64,000 nt of DNA, taken from contig NC_089851.1 of NCBI RefSeq assembly GCF_036373705.1, forward strand, positions 2,381,001-2,445,000, read 5' to 3'. Positions 11,750-43,144 of the stretch are shown piece by piece (the first letter of the stretch is position 1; every line of letters begins with the position of its first letter). The translations under genes were made by a program, and so were the position numbers. This stretch comes from Amia ocellicauda. Its lineage: Eukaryota; Chordata; Actinopteri; Amiiformes; Amiidae. Below the pieces are notes generated by a model that was not told the DNA's origin, ran no database searches, and was given only the letters and a program-made list of their open reading frames with translations.

Positions 11750-14095
11750 GGTGTGTGTGTGTGTTTAATATGTGGGTATATGTGTGAGTGTGTGATGTGT
11801 GCCATAGCAGACTTTTCCGAAGATGACGTGCTCAACACTGTGGTCTATGAAATGCCCTGTGCATTTTGTTAAACGTGTCAATGACTCCATTAGCGAGTCT
11901 CTGAAAAGCAGACTGAAGTGTGAACCGGGGAATGGATTTCTGTATAAAAATACAGGCATAGCAGTGGTGAAGCACTGAGGAAGAAGGCGCACTTTTAAGC
12001 AGCACTTGCCAGTGACCCGACAGCCACACACATGTATCCTTCACCAGCTCTTGTAGATCCACTGACAGATTTATACACACAAACACATGTGTATATATAC
12101 TCACAGTCGGGTTAGCAGCACCACAGTATCGGTCTTACCGGGGTGTTTACACACACACTCGGGAATCTGCCTCCAAAGAAATTAAATAAAATAAGTAAAA
12201 AATATATATATTGTATAATGATCGTATAAATGTTCATAGTGCAGAGTATTACACAGAAGATAACTTAAAAATAATAATATATATCTTAAGATCATTATCT
12301 TACCCCTTTGACCGGTATTTATTCATACATATTGCTGGAGTTTAATAACTTTGCTTATTGAATTGTTTCAAGCAGAGAAGTATTATCTTCTCAGCAGTTG
12401 CTGTATGAGCTACATTTCTCTCACAGGAAGTTTGTGGTTAATGCCCAAAATATACTCACAATTTTACAATAAGCTTTATGAAGTCATTAGGCAGAAAAAA
12501 CACAATACAATGTTTTTCTATTCAGGCAACTGTATCATGACCCTTGTGCTGTGAACCAATGCAGTTGGGTACATATACACATGGACCACAGGGAACAATG
12601 GACAAGGACACATCAGATTCAGTGATTCAATGTAAACACAATTTATAGCATTATAGTTTGCGTGCATGGAAGCAACTACCCAGCAGTTCAGAGCAGTGAT
12701 GATATATATCATTCCTCCATGGTGCCTAGTTTTCATAACAGAGCTGCTGTGGCCAACAAACCTTTAAAAGGGAACTGTACCACACATTTGCTTTATCTAA
12801 TTGTGTTAGCTGTATATATTGTGTTAAATATGGCGCAAGTAGCCTGAGGTGAAGATATATTTAGGAAAATCATACATTTTTTAATGAATAGGCAGCCACC
12901 ATTCTCTCTCTACCTCAGTAACAATCTTGCAGTGCGATCAGTGATGTGCAGCCCCACCAAGAAGCATGTGGTGAGCCTGGGTGTCTCACGCTTGACAGCT
13001 GTACTAATATGTGCAAGACCTGCAGGCAATCAATCTATAGAGTCTGAAAATTAAAAAATCAAAGTAAAAGCATAATGATAATAATGATAATACTAATAAT
13101 AATCACCATATCTTCCATCTGTACCTTTGAAATGGGATTAATTTCCAGATCCTGTGTAAAGCAGCAGGAATCGGTTTGAAGTCAATTAGGATCTACCACT
13201 AACCTTTCCCTATATAATTGTTTATTGTATGTGTTTGTGCATTAGCACAAGCAGAAGAGACGGGATCTTCCCACACCACAGTGCTGTCTGATCAGTTATT
13301 AATGTGGAAGAGACACCCTTATACTGCTTTATACACAATTAAACTATGGTGTTGGTTTATCATTCACCAAACACAGACTTGTGTAAACCAGCTGATGTTC
13401 CTGTCAATAAAGTCATTACAATAAAACAAACATGGTCCATATCGTGCCAGTGACTGCGGCGCACCATCCACTAATCTGCTGGAAGTGCATCTTGCTGCTG
13501 CTTCAGATTAGCCCAGTATAAACTCAATCAGCGCTGACACACTATAACACCTTGTCAAAATCCAGCCACTCGCAGCTAACTGCCAAATGAAGTGCTTACA
13601 TCAACAATAACAGTAGAGCTCTCTTAGTCAAATGGTAGTGCTTTGTACACAACTACGACACATTTGTTCACATAACCTTGTGAAACCCAGCAGTTGGAGA
13701 AAAAGTTAGAAATGCCTACAGAATTGTGAATTTCTTTCAAATGGAAAGACTCTTAGTAGTATAATTGTAATGTATAGGCTACAGCTAACAGAATTAAGAT
13801 TAAAAAAATGTGTGGTGCTGTTCCCCTTTAAGCACCCTGTAAATAAAGGAAACACAATGTAAAGCTGTACTGCAATACAAGTAAATATAAATTGCAATAA
13901 ATCAAATCTGAGAATTAAGTTTTAACTGAAATGGCCCTTGTGGTCAGATAACATTGACACCCCTGCTCCGACTGGTGGTCTGTTTTAGCTGCTATGTGAC
14001 AGAAGAGGAAGTGATGGCGGTGAATGACTCACTGCTGTCAGACCAGAGCAGAAACTGATACGGCTCAGTGAAGACCTGCTGTCCCTGATAGAAGG
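11750..14095. other. No gene recognised
   Basis: GT-rich repeat after the terminal exon, then AT-rich DNA. Two stretches, about 12763-12830 (plus) and 13755-13830 (minus), resemble each other in inverted orientation around a TTTAAAAGGGAACTGTACCA-type block, which suggests an unclassified interspersed repeat. Confidence 0.35.
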
Positions 14096-32710
<18,615 letters not shown>

Positions 32711-32774
32711 ATAAGCACACACCTTTGCCTTGCATACACACACACTGAGTTTATCAGAGGCAGCACTTAGAAGA

Positions 32775-32932
32775 GTTAGACTGGTTATATTTTAAGAATA
32801 TACTACTTGAGGCTCAAATTTGTACTATAATTTTGCAAATTTAGGACCAAAAATCTTTGGCCAAAATGGTTTAACAGAGGTATGCAAAGAAATATCAAGA
32901 GAAAGAAAATGTTGTATAGCGTTGTAAATAGT
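32775..32932 (+). mobile_element. CR1/Rex1-like LINE internal fragment
   Basis: Matches the LINE at about 27150-27300 (GGTTATATTTTAAGAATATA, CCAAAATGGTTTAA, AAAATGTTGTATAGC). It occupies the place where the tail exon of receptor gene 2 would be expected from gene 1. Confidence 0.8.
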
Positions 32933-32934
32933 TT

Positions 32935-33345
32935 AATGAAATGAAAGGATGCCGATCTGATAAGATACAGCCAAAATGTTGCAATGGACAAATTGTTTTA
33001 ATTTATCATTACAGTTATTGTTATATTAGTAAATACTTTCGATTGACCTAGGACTTTAAATTAGAGTTTCAGTTTTATTTGGTAACAATATCTGAAGAAA
33101 AAATAATTGCTGAATAAAGTCCTTTCATCTAGTGACCCCCATACATGCAACCCACAGTGGTCAAGTCCTCTGAAATCGAGACCAGGTTGATACACAAGGC
33201 TAACCTTGAGGCTGTTTATATAGGATATATGTTTATTAATAAAATGTAAATGGACAACACGTAATTGTAAAGGTAGGAGGGAGAAAAGTAGGGTGGATAG
33301 GATTAAAAGAGAGAGAGAGATCGATCTATTACTCAAGTTTGATTC
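32935..33345 (-). repeat. Interspersed repeat, inverted copy of 10730-11175
   Basis: Reverse-complement match to the stretch at 10.7-11.2 kb, including the block CAACCCACAGTGGTCAAGTC and the end GAAAGGATGCCGATCTGATA. Possible LTR fragment; class unproven. Confidence 0.45.
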
Positions 33346-33669
33346 GAGGCACGATGCATGTAAAATAAAATAAAAATAACTTTTAAGGCTACACGTTCCT
33401 ACACTTAGAGCCCATACACAACTAGGATATTTTTAATAATTAGAGTAGAGGTCGACCGATTTATCGGGGGGCTGATAATAGCTTTTTGAAACTATCAGCA
33501 ATCGGCAAAAATGAACGCCGATAATGGCCGATAGTTTTTTGGGGTTGTACGCATTCATATCCTTGTTATAGTGGAAAAACACGGCCTCTATTAGTGAAAT
33601 GAAAACCACCAATGACTCCCCCATGGTGTTTATTGTCCCGTGTGACTTGGCTCAGTGCGCAGGTGCTGC

Positions 33670-33905
33670 TTGGCCCGGGGACACAAATGGAAATTGGGCT
33701 TCAAGGCTTTCAAGACAGAAAACAAGAGACACACAGAGAGGCGTCACAATCTGAACAAACTCCCCAGCGATGTGGCTGAAGAGACAATTTGGGAACATTC
33801 AAAAACAGACTGGATAGGATCCTTGATCACTTAGTTATTAATGGACACCAAACGAGCACGATGGGGTGAATGGCCTCCTCTTGATTGGACACTTTCTTAT
33901 GTTCT
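33670..33905 (+). mobile_element. CR1/Rex1-like LINE 3' end fragment
   Basis: Starts CCGGGGACACAAATGGAAAT, continues GGGCTTCAAGGCTTTCAAG and ends GATTGGACACTTTCTTATGT. It is the same 3' end as at 14294-14475 and 28930-29030. Confidence 0.75.
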
Positions 33906-34159
33906 CATGTTCAGGCATTTTCGTTGCAGCTCACATTGCTAAACTATTAGGCAATTTCATGAAAATTAAATTAATACAAACTGAAAGAGAAAAATATTGC
34001 TCGGTCAGTTATTGTCACGACCTGCTTGGCAAGGGAAGGGAGGACCCAGGTGCAGTTCACGTAGAGGTGGCAGATAAGGCAAATGGGCTAAGCAAGGATG
34101 TCGTCGAGGTTACAGGCAAATGGTCGAGAACAAGAAGGTTGAACATGAGACAGGACTGT

Positions 34160-34165
<6 letters not shown>

Positions 34166-34246
<81 letters not shown>
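34166..34246. repeat. (GA)n microsatellite
   Basis: About 40 uninterrupted GA units after CTGTGAGAGAAAG. Confidence 0.95.
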
Positions 34247-34249
<3 letters not shown>

Positions 34250-34449
34250 TGAGCCAGAGCACTCGAGTAGGGACGGACAACCCCACTTGTAAATAATTAA
34301 AAATAAATATCTGTGTACATACAATGTAACCATACTTTACTTAAAACTAATAATTATTATATTTGAAATTCTAGTTTAAAACAAAACCTTAGATTAAAAA
34401 GTTGTATTGTTGATGGGCATTTTATTCCACTAAGTACAATGTTAGCTAA

Positions 34450-37400
34450 AATGAGCTCATTTACAGTAAGCTGCTGGAACATTCAGGGCCTGAAGGGCTT
34501 TCAGGCTGAAGAGCACAGACCCTGAATTCATTAAAAGCATTAAAGGAATTAGATGTCATAGTTCTGTTGGAGACATGGTGCCGTGCAGAGGTGCCCACAC
34601 ACTGCCCCCTGGGCTACAGGGAAGTTATTGTGCCCTCAATTAAACTGAGCACAGTGCGGCGCGGCAGGGACTCTGGGGGGATCATAGTGTGGTACAAAGA
34701 GGAGCTGGCCAACCACATCAGCCCAGTCAAACAGGGCCCAACGCACACATGGCTTCAAATTAAGAAGGGAATAGCCCAGTGTAAGAATCATATATACCTG
34801 TGTGCAGCGTATACCCCCCCCTCTGAATCCCCCTATTACAATGAGGAATTTTTTAACACCCTCCACACAGAGATCGGCCATTTCCAGGCCCAGGGGAATG
34901 TGCTGCTCTGTGGGGACTTCAATGCCCGGACAGGCACCGAGCCCGACTGCATCGGCACACAGGGAAACAGCCATGTGTTCGGCCAGGCCCCTCTGTACCT
35001 CACCCCCACCACAACCCAGAGGAACAACCCCGACGGGGCGGTGAACAAGAACGGGAGAGAGTTAGTGCATCTCTGCCAAGCCTTGGGCCTGTACATCCTT
35101 AATGGCAGGATCAGAGGGGACTCTTTAGGGAGGTTCACGTATTGCTCAGTTCTTGGGACTAGCGTAGTCGACTACGCCCTCACTGACATGGATCCCTCCT
35201 TCATTAGTGCATTCACTGTCAGGCAGCAAACCCCCCTGTCAGACCACAACCAAATCACGGTGTTCCTGAAAAGAAGAAGTCAGGCCAGCAACACACAGCC
35301 ACAGCCCAGTAAGCTGTACAACCTTAATCAAACATACAGATGGGCTCCAAACAGCACAGAGGAATTTAACAAAGCTATCAGTTCTACAGAAATAATCAAC
35401 ATCATCAACACTTTCCTCAGCTCACAGTACCAGCCTGACATGACAGGACTAAATCTGGCCATAAATGATATCAATCAAATATTTCAAATTGTAGCCACAA
35501 TGGCAAATCTTAAAAAGACAAAGAAAAAGATCAACCAGAATCACACACACACACAGACATGGTTTGATGATGAGTGTAAATCAATACGAACAAATTTAAG
35601 GCACCTATCCAATCAAAAACATCATCAACCACAATACACAGAACTACGCCAGCAGTACTGTGAGACCCTAAAACACTACAAACACACCCTTAAAAATAAA
35701 AACAGAAACACACAAACAAAACACTCACAGACATAGAGAAATCTGTCGACCAAAAACAGTTCTGGGAAATGTGGAACAATTTAAATTCAACAAAATAACA
35801 AGAATTGGCAATACAAAACGCAACCATTTGGAAAAAATACTTTGAAAACCTTTATAAAGATATCCAACAAAATGATCTGACACACAAACAAATTGAAACC
35901 AGGGAAAAACTGAAATTACTCGAACAATCAATTAAAAATAATCAAAACCCAATTGACGCTCCAATTACCCTACAGGAACTATCTAAAAAGCTCCAGGCCC
36001 GGACAGCATCAGCACTGAGATGCTCGAACACAGCAGCGCACAACTGCAGGAGGCTGTGCTTAAATTGTTCAACATGATCCTCAGCACTGGTTACTTCCCT
36101 GACATCTGGAACCAGGGGCTGATCACCCCAATCTATAAGAGTGGAGACAAATTCGACCCTAACAACTACCGGGGCATCTGTGTGAGCAGTAACCTGGGGA
36201 AGGTGTTCTGCAGTATCATCAACGCCCGGATACGGGCTTTCCTTACCGAGCACAGTGTCCTGAGTAAGAGTCAGATTGGCTTCCTCCCAAATCACCGCAC
36301 TACAGATCATATTTACACCCTACACACCCTCATAGACAAACACGTCCACCAAAATGTAAAGGCAAAATCTTTGCCTGTTTCATTGATTTCAAAAAGGCAT
36401 TCGATTCCATTTGGCACGAGGGACTTTATTACAGAATTCTTCAAAGCGGTGTAGGGGTAAAGTCTATGATATTATAAAATCAATGTACACCGAAAACAAA
36501 TGTGCAGTAAAAATTGGCAACAAAAGAACAGAGTTCTTCACTCAGGGGCGGGGAGTGAGGCAGGGCTGATGCCCCTGGCCTCACCCTAAATGACACAGAA
36601 GTCAAATTCCTGCTCTATGCAGATGACCTAGTCCTGCTGTCGCCCACAGAGCAGGGGCTTCAGCAAAACCTGGCACTACTAGAGCAGTACTGTCAGTCCT
36701 GGGCCCTGGCAGTAAACATGAAGAAGACAAAGATCATGATCTTCCAAAAAAAGGCCAGACCTCAGGGAAACAAATACCACTTCACGCTAGGCAACACTAC
36801 CCTAGAACACACCTCACACTACACTTACCTGGGCCTGACTATTAGTGCGTCAGGGGGCTTTAACCTGGCAGTGAAGACGCTCAAAGACAAAGCAAGAAGA
36901 GCTTTCTACGCAATCAGAAGAAGATTCTATAACATTAATATTCCAGTCAAAATCTGGCTCAAACTAATTGACAGTGTGATCCAGCCCATTGCGCTGTACG
37001 GTAGTGAAGTATGGGGTCCACTCAGTCAACAGGACTACACTAGGTGGGACAAAAATCCAATAGAGACCCTGCATGCTGAACTCTATAAAAACATACTGCA
37101 GGTGCACAGGAACACACCAAACCACGCATGCAGGGCAGAATTAGGCCGCTTCCCAACCCTCATTAATATAAAGAAAAGAGAACTGAAATTCTGTCAGACT
37201 CACTCCAGTACAAGGTCCTCCAAACCCAAGAGCTCAGCCCTGAAAAGAGTCCCCTGAGTCAGCTGGCCCTGAAGCTCACGGCACTGACCCCCGCTAATAC
37301 TGCGAACAGAGACCAGCTTCAGGTCAGCACTGCTTACCTCCCCCCAATTAGAGTCAACCAAATCATAAAGATAACCAAAACCTCCTATCTGGAACATTGG

Positions 37401-38105
37401 AACAATGAAACCAAATCCCAAAGTAAACTGGATTGCTATCGGGCCTTAAACAGAGAATACACCCTGGCAGAGTATCTCTTCACTGTCAGAGATACGAAGC
37501 AGAGACGGATCCTGACCCAGTACAGGCTCAGTGACCACAGCCTGGCCAGAGAGACGGGCCGACACAGGCAGAGCTGGCTGCCCAGAGAGGAGCAGCACTG
37601 TGGTCACTGAGAGACAGGAGAGGTGGACACAGAGAGGAGCGGCGCTGTGGTCACTGCGAGCCAGGAGAGGTCCAGACAGAGATGCACTTCCTCCTCCACT
37701 GCAATAAATATGCCAAATTAAGGGACACATTCTTTAATAAATTCATAAATATTATAAAATCATGTTCTGAATTGATAAATTAAAAAAAAATAGCTATCCT
37801 CCTGGGGGAGGGACACACAGCCCCCCTGGCCACCCAATATGTAGCTGCCTGCCACAGCCTGAGGGGCTCACTGTGAAAACATACATGAGCACCAGCCGTA
37901 AACTTGTAAACTATAAATAAAGTAGATGTATATGTCTATTAAGATTTTATTTATAAATTATACTTAGTACTGTTTATTTTATTTATTTTTTCTCCTTTTT
38001 CTTACCTTTTATTATTTTTCAATGTATATATATAATATCAACTGCTTTGGCAACACTACAAAACTGTTTGTCATGCCAATAAAGCACCCTTGAATTGAAC
38101 TGAAT
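34450..38105 (+). mobile_element. APE-type LINE (I/Nimb-like clade suspected), broken
   Basis: Second LINE family, unrelated to the CR1-like copies. Endonuclease: FTVSCWNIQGLKG near 34460, a stop-broken start, then an open frame 34567-35736 with WCRAEVPTHCPLGYREV, NVLLCGDFNARTGTEPDC, VVDYALTDMDPS and QTPLSDHNQITVFL. RT: ITPIYKSGDKFDPNNYRGIC, SKSQIGFLPNHRTTDHIYTL, FIDFKKAFDSIWHEGLYYRI (after a frameshift), GVRQG, then an internal deletion and VKFLLYADDLVLLSP near 36600, and the thumb TSHYTYLGLTISASGGFNLA. The 3' end near 38080-38105 shows the TTGAATTGAA-type tail. Frameshifts, stops and the deletion between GVRQG and YADD make it inactive. The clade is assigned from motif style only. Confidence 0.85.
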
Positions 38106-39090
38106 TGAAAGGACTGAGAGAGAAGAAGCTTGGAGACCCAGGAAGCTGAGAGACCTAGGAGCAAGGAGCAAGGAACACGGAACACAAAAGAGCAAGGAGA
38201 ACAAACGCTGGAAGGCCAATGGGTGAGAACACCGAGGAATCAGGAGAGCCAGGAGAACCAGGAACACAAGAAACTAGGAATGAGGCTAGGTAAAGCACGA
38301 AGACTGTCAACACTTCACCCAGAGAGAGGGCAGCGAGAGGTTTAAGAAGGGGAACAGGAACTAGGATGGGAGGTGCAGGGCCAATAGGAGCAGAGGGAAA
38401 GAACAAGCATTCACATGGAGTAGAAAATGTTGATTGAAAGAGTGACAGCTGAAAGCATTGAGAAGAGAAGGAAAAAGGCAGGGGAACAGTGGCAGCCTCT
38501 AGAGGATAGAGGATCAGGGCTTGGGAACTGTGACAGTTACAGCCATAATTACAAAATATTTATAAACAAGTTGTCACAACCTTTATAGTTAATTTGAAAT
38601 TGTGACAATAAAAAGTTGTAATAATGTTGGGAAACAATAATAATAGGAGAGTCTGACACGAGATGTGTGAGAGTTGATAGGTCTGCTTATTGCTGCTGCT
38701 ATTATGCGATTTCTATACGTCTTCAAATACGAAGGTATTTTTACATAGATTAATATTAATTTAACAATGTTGTTGTGTTGGAGACAGAGATTGGTCTTCA
38801 AAAAGCAAGACTCTCAATTTGTTATTTGTCTGGCTTGGAAGTAAACAAAACACAGGACCTCCTTGCCATCCAAAACAAAACAAAATAAAGAAGCAAAAAT
38901 AAAAGCCTAGTTCCGTAATGAGTGCTGCCTTCACCCTGGTTCCCCTAGCTACAGGTGGGACGGCTGACCCGCTTGCCCAACAAACCAAAGCACGTAACTA
39001 GGTAAATTAAAAAAAAGACAGCTGTTTCCCCCTCTTCCACAGTCCATATACACATTTGTGTCACTACAGACTCATAACCTCATTCCCAGG
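38106..39090. other. No gene recognised
   Basis: Purine-rich stretch at 38110-38420 (many GGAGCAAGGA / CCAGGAGAACCAGGA-type words), then AT-rich DNA up to the L2 breakpoint at 39090. Confidence 0.4.
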
Positions 39091-39815
39091 GATGAGAAGG
39101 AGCGGCTCTGGAGGAGGGAGAGTGGAGAGGAGGCAGAGTTAGTCTTCTGGCACCAGAAGAGTGCAGTGGTCTGGAGGGGATGTATGGAGAGACGAGTGTC
39201 TGAAGGTAGCTTGGTGCAGTGTGGTCGAGACAGCGGTAGGTGAGGGTCAGTGTCTTGACCTGAGGTATCGGGAGCCAGTGGAGGGAGCGCAGCAGTGGAG
39301 TAGCGTGTGTGAATCGGGGCAGAGAGAATACCAGACGAGCCGCAGAGTTCTGGATGAGCTGGAGTGGCGGGTAGTAGATGCAGGCAGGCCGGCCAGGAGG
39401 GAGTTGCAGTAGTCCAGGCGGGAGAGGACCAGTGACTGGACGAGCAGCTGAGTCGAGTAATCGTGAGGAAGGGACGGATCCGGCGTATGTTGCTCAGGAA
39501 GAATCTGCAGGTGCCTGTCAGCGTGGTGATGTGCTGGGTGTAGGAGAGCGCAGGGTCGAGGGTGACTCCTAGATTTTTAGCGGAAGAATAAGGAGAGAGT
39601 GTGGTGGATTCCAAGGGGATGAAGATGGAGAGATCAGCAGAAGGTGAGGAAGTGTTGGGGAAAAACAGGAGATCCGATTTGGAGAGGTTGAGCTTGAGGT
39701 GGTGCGAGTGCATCCAAGCAGAGAGAGCAGACAAGCAGGAAGAGATGCGAGAGGGGATGAGAGGGTCAGAAGAGGAAAAGGACAGGAAGATCTGGGCATC
39801 ATCATCATAGATTAG
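39091..39815 (-). mobile_element. L2 LINE fragment A
   Basis: Minus-strand RT fragment: IYDDDAQIFLSF (a variant of the YADD motif) near 39810, then WMHSHHLKLNLSKSDLLFFP, STTLSPYSSAKNLGVTLDPA and, after frame changes, PAHPELCGSSGILSAPIHTR. The 3' end is cut at 39091, so the usual tail is absent. Confidence 0.85.
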
Positions 39816-41600
39816 GAGATGCAGCTGTTGCCAATTAGCTAATCAGGCCCTGGAGAGAACTGGCTAAAACATAGGAGCTTTTCTGGAAACAGCACCCTCT
39901 GCTGTCTTAAGCTCACATACCTATTGTCCACACACCACATTACAATAAGTATTCATCAATTACAACTATTAATTTATGAGGAAATTATTTATGATAGAGA
40001 CCTGCGTTTTTAGCTGCGTACCTGAGATTCTGCTGAAAAGAACCACGTGCAGTTTGTTTACATTGCGTCTTTGCTGGCGTTTGCGAAACTGCAGAACATA
40101 GGCATGGTGTTGACCAACGGAAAGGACATAACTATGTATCTGTCATCAGCCCATGTTTTTCCCAGTCGCAGACCGTGACTCTATTAATACCTAGCCAATG
40201 CAAAGGACCTCTCTCAGCTAATCAGGCAGGTGTGGGATTATGTGCTGCTGCAGAGCGCACTGGTCAGCGCAGATGAGAGAGAGAAACAGACTTTTACATT
40301 GTAGCTTAAAAACAATGACTTTTAATGACAAAAGCATTCATTTTCATGAAATTAATATGATTTAGTAAACAAATAATATTGGGGTTAATGATGTCTAAAA
40401 CTAACTTTGAGGAAAAGACAAAAATGTGTCTGGAGTGCTGCAGCTCTGCTTCAATAGCAAAAAAATAATGAGGATGACAACTACTGCCACAAACCTGTGA
40501 ACATTAGCTCTGCCTGCTCTTGCTGCTCTGCTCTCTCAGTCTCAACCTGCTCTTCCTCTCTCCTGGGCAGATCCTCGCTTATTTTGCCTTCTTTAGGCTT
40601 TGGGAAGAATTTCCGAATATCGGTTGTATTTTCTTTACTATTGTGGTTGTGCTAATGAATTATTGAATTCTACCTCACAACAACCCGCCACTCCTGAGGA
40701 TGGGTCGTGCAGTTCACGCTACTCTAGTCTCTACTTGTGAAAGACATGATGGGCCAATCACAGCAGCACAGACATGATCCACCAATCACAGCTGGACCCA
40801 CGGACAGACGGGGCTTCTTGCAGTGCGCAGCGCATGTGATGTGCGCAGTATGGACAAGGACAATCAATCATTGTGGTATAAAATTGATAATAATACTAAT
40901 TCGAACATCAAAAGGTTTGGGGATGGACCAAAAACATTCGGGGCTGAAGCCTGAAGACTTAGATAACATTATTAATGACTCGTCACTGAATAATTCCTCA
41001 TGAATATAAATGTATGTGCTACACAGGAATAACACTTTTATCAGAGTTCTGTCTTTTATAACAAAATGTGTGAAATTAGGCTGCTGAGTATATGTAATAT
41101 ATAGTGTGTGAGTATCGGAATAGATGTGGTTGAGTTAATATTATCTGCATGGCCTGTGCTGTGTGTGCCTGGAAGTACTGGGTACAGAGGACTGCAAACT
41201 CAGAGACTCCTGGATCAGTCTATGGATTTGTCAATTATGGATTCTAGGGCAAAGAGTCTTATATCTGTACATTAACTTCTACGCATTTAAAATGAGATGA
41301 ATGGTGACCTGATAATGTATTATATTCATTTTCATGTTTCTAAGGAGTATTGTGTCTGCTTAGTTGTTGTGGTTGGTTTTATTCTCTTAATTGAAGTCCC
41401 ACATGAATGTAAATACTGCTGATCAAAATGTATTTTCTATTGAGGCATGAATGTTGGTAGTGAAATGTAGAACGATAACACAGAGGTAGTTTTAGATTGT
41501 TGTTAAACTGCTGTGGAGCCCTTTTAAGAAAAACAAGCTTCAGAAAATATACAATTCCTAGTGAAAAGGGATGTTAATACAGATAAGATTACTCAGGCAG
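39816..41600. other. Non-coding part of the duplicated unit
   Basis: No gene recognised between the L2 and the cathelin 3' end. Repeated at 48319-50103. Confidence 0.4.
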
Positions 41601-41618
41601 TGATGGAATTCAATCAGA

Positions 41619-41624
41619 TTTATT
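41619..41624 (-). terminator. Polyadenylation signal of cathelin copy 1
   Basis: AATAAA on the minus strand, 114 bases after the stop codon at 41738. The same signal occurs at 50122-50127 for copy 2. Confidence 0.55.
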
Positions 41625-41737
41625 TAAGAATCCAATCCAATAAATGAACATGAATAAATTAACAATTACATTATTTACAATATCAGTGCAGCTCTTTGTG
41701 TGGCGATGGTGTGCTGCCATGACTGGGTTCCTTGTTC

Positions 41738-43071
41738 TCATCCAAACAGGCTCCAGAAGTCAGGGGTTGCCTCCAGTTTCTGAAAAAGAGATTTAACACC
41801 CGTCACACTTCATCTTCAGTAAGTACGTTTCACCTCATAATCAGAAAGACAAAAGACACTGTCGCTAATTTGCAACAGATGATCCCCTGGCAAAGTGTTC
41901 CAGTGGAAAGTTTCCCAATCAAGTCCACATCACACTGTTTAAATGAGCAAATCTCTTTAACAGAGTGCTCTCCGTCGGATGTCGTTCCTGTCGCAGGTGC
42001 TGGTGGGTTTACCTTGCGCTCCGCTGGGTCTGTGACCTCGACACACGTCACGGCCACAGTGTCCGCCTCGCCGGGCCTCTGCTTCGCGACAGTGACGATC
42101 GAACTGCACTTCAGCAGAGCCTGCGAAGGAAGGACAGGAATATCCATCGGCTTCTAACACCCTTATTGTACATTAGTGCCTCTGAGGAATGGCCTCTGGG
42201 CTTGTGGGAAGTCTTGGGAGATTGGGGTGTGTTGTATAAAATGACGGCACTATGATAAATGCCTCAGTTACCAACATTAGTTTAATATAATAGTTTGCTT
42301 CACACAAGACTGAGAAGATAACCAAGAGCTTTGACAGACAGACAAATAGGGAGAAGTTAAAAAAGATCAAACACAGCAAGACAAGTTGGTTTGAGATAAA
42401 TTAATTGTCTTCCACTGGGCGTTGTTGTTCGTCGACTATAGAAATGGGTTTCCAATCACCCCAGCTGATGACGTAATGATGCACAGAGCAAGCTGGACTG
42501 ATGCCCTTTGCGCTTCTGAGGGATGCTGGCATTGCCGAGACACAGTGTGAACCTACCCCATTCTCCTTGTAGGCACATTCCTCCTTCTTATAGTCCACGG
42601 ATTTGGGGCACAGCGTCTCTTTCAGAGTGAACCTTATGGTATATTCAGTTGAAGAGCCGTCACCCGGAATGAACATCGACTGAAATTGAGAAAAAACAGC
42701 AGGTCCTCTGTATGAGTCAAACACAATAATACTCACAGCTCTTCAATGAATTTGTATATGAACTATACATTTTACTGTGAAATATGTATCTTCAATAGAG
42801 AAGTGTTCTCTCATAAATAAGGGTCAGTGTGTATATGTACAAGAGCTTTCCCTCAGCCCACTTTATTCTGTGTCTCACTCCGGCAAATAGCCATACGTAC
42901 CATCCCCAGCAGTGGACTTTTCTGCGGAGGTTTGAAAGCTTTGCTCTCCTTGCTGATCTGGTTGTAATGAGCCGTGGCTGCAGAGAGGGCGTCCCCGAAA
43001 CCGAAGGTGCTCTTGGCCAGAGACACAGGGGCCAGGACGGCCAGGGCGAGCAGCAGGGTTACAGCAGACAT
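41738..43071 (-). CDS. Cathelicidin-family (cathelin) secreted protein, copy 1
   Basis: Small secreted protein with a cystatin-fold cathelin domain. Exons: 42901-43071, 42557-42679, 42013-42120, 41738-41779. All introns are phase 0 with GT/AG ends, giving 147 residues. Exon 1: signal peptide MSAVTLLLALAVLAPVSLA, then FGDALSAATAHYNQISKESK, the first cathelin helix. Exons 2-3 hold four Cys: FTLKETLCPKSVDYKKEEC, CAYKENGALLKC, and a last Cys in VAVTCVEV. The spacing Cys-10-Cys-10-Cys equals that of mammalian cathelicidins; the last gap is 20 rather than 16. The exon 2/3 boundary after KENG also fits that family. Exon 4 is odd: only KLEATPDFWSLFG and a stop, with no cationic antimicrobial peptide. 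It follows a strong acceptor (TCTCTTTTTCAG). The aromatic C-terminus recalls chemerin, a relative with the same fold, but chemerin's first Cys gap is shorter. The cathelin assignment is firm; the function is open. Confidence 0.82.
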
Positions 43072-43135
43072 CCTCGTCCTGTTGGGTAGTCCTTCACTCT
43101 GAGCTGGGAGCGGTGCGGTGGGACAGAGGGGCCTG

Positions 43136-43144
43136 CCTTTTAAA
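43136..43144 (-). promoter_or_regulatory. TATA-like box of cathelin copy 1
   Basis: TTTAAAAGG on the minus strand, 65-73 bases upstream of the ATG at 43071, leaving room for a leader of about 40 bases. The same box lies at 51639-51647 for copy 2. Confidence 0.5.

Noticed and set aside
33866..34252. 128-residue frame ending in REREREER
   Set aside because: Its C-terminal third is the (GA)n microsatellite and its start is in a LINE 3' end.
41732..42157. 141-residue plus-strand frame (and copy at 50235)
   Set aside because: Antisense to exons 3 and 4 of the cathelin gene, whose minus-strand reading has the Cys pattern and splice sites.
42829..43089. 86-residue plus-strand frame over cathelin exon 1 (and copy at 51332)
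   Set aside because: Shadow of the signal-peptide exon on the other strand.
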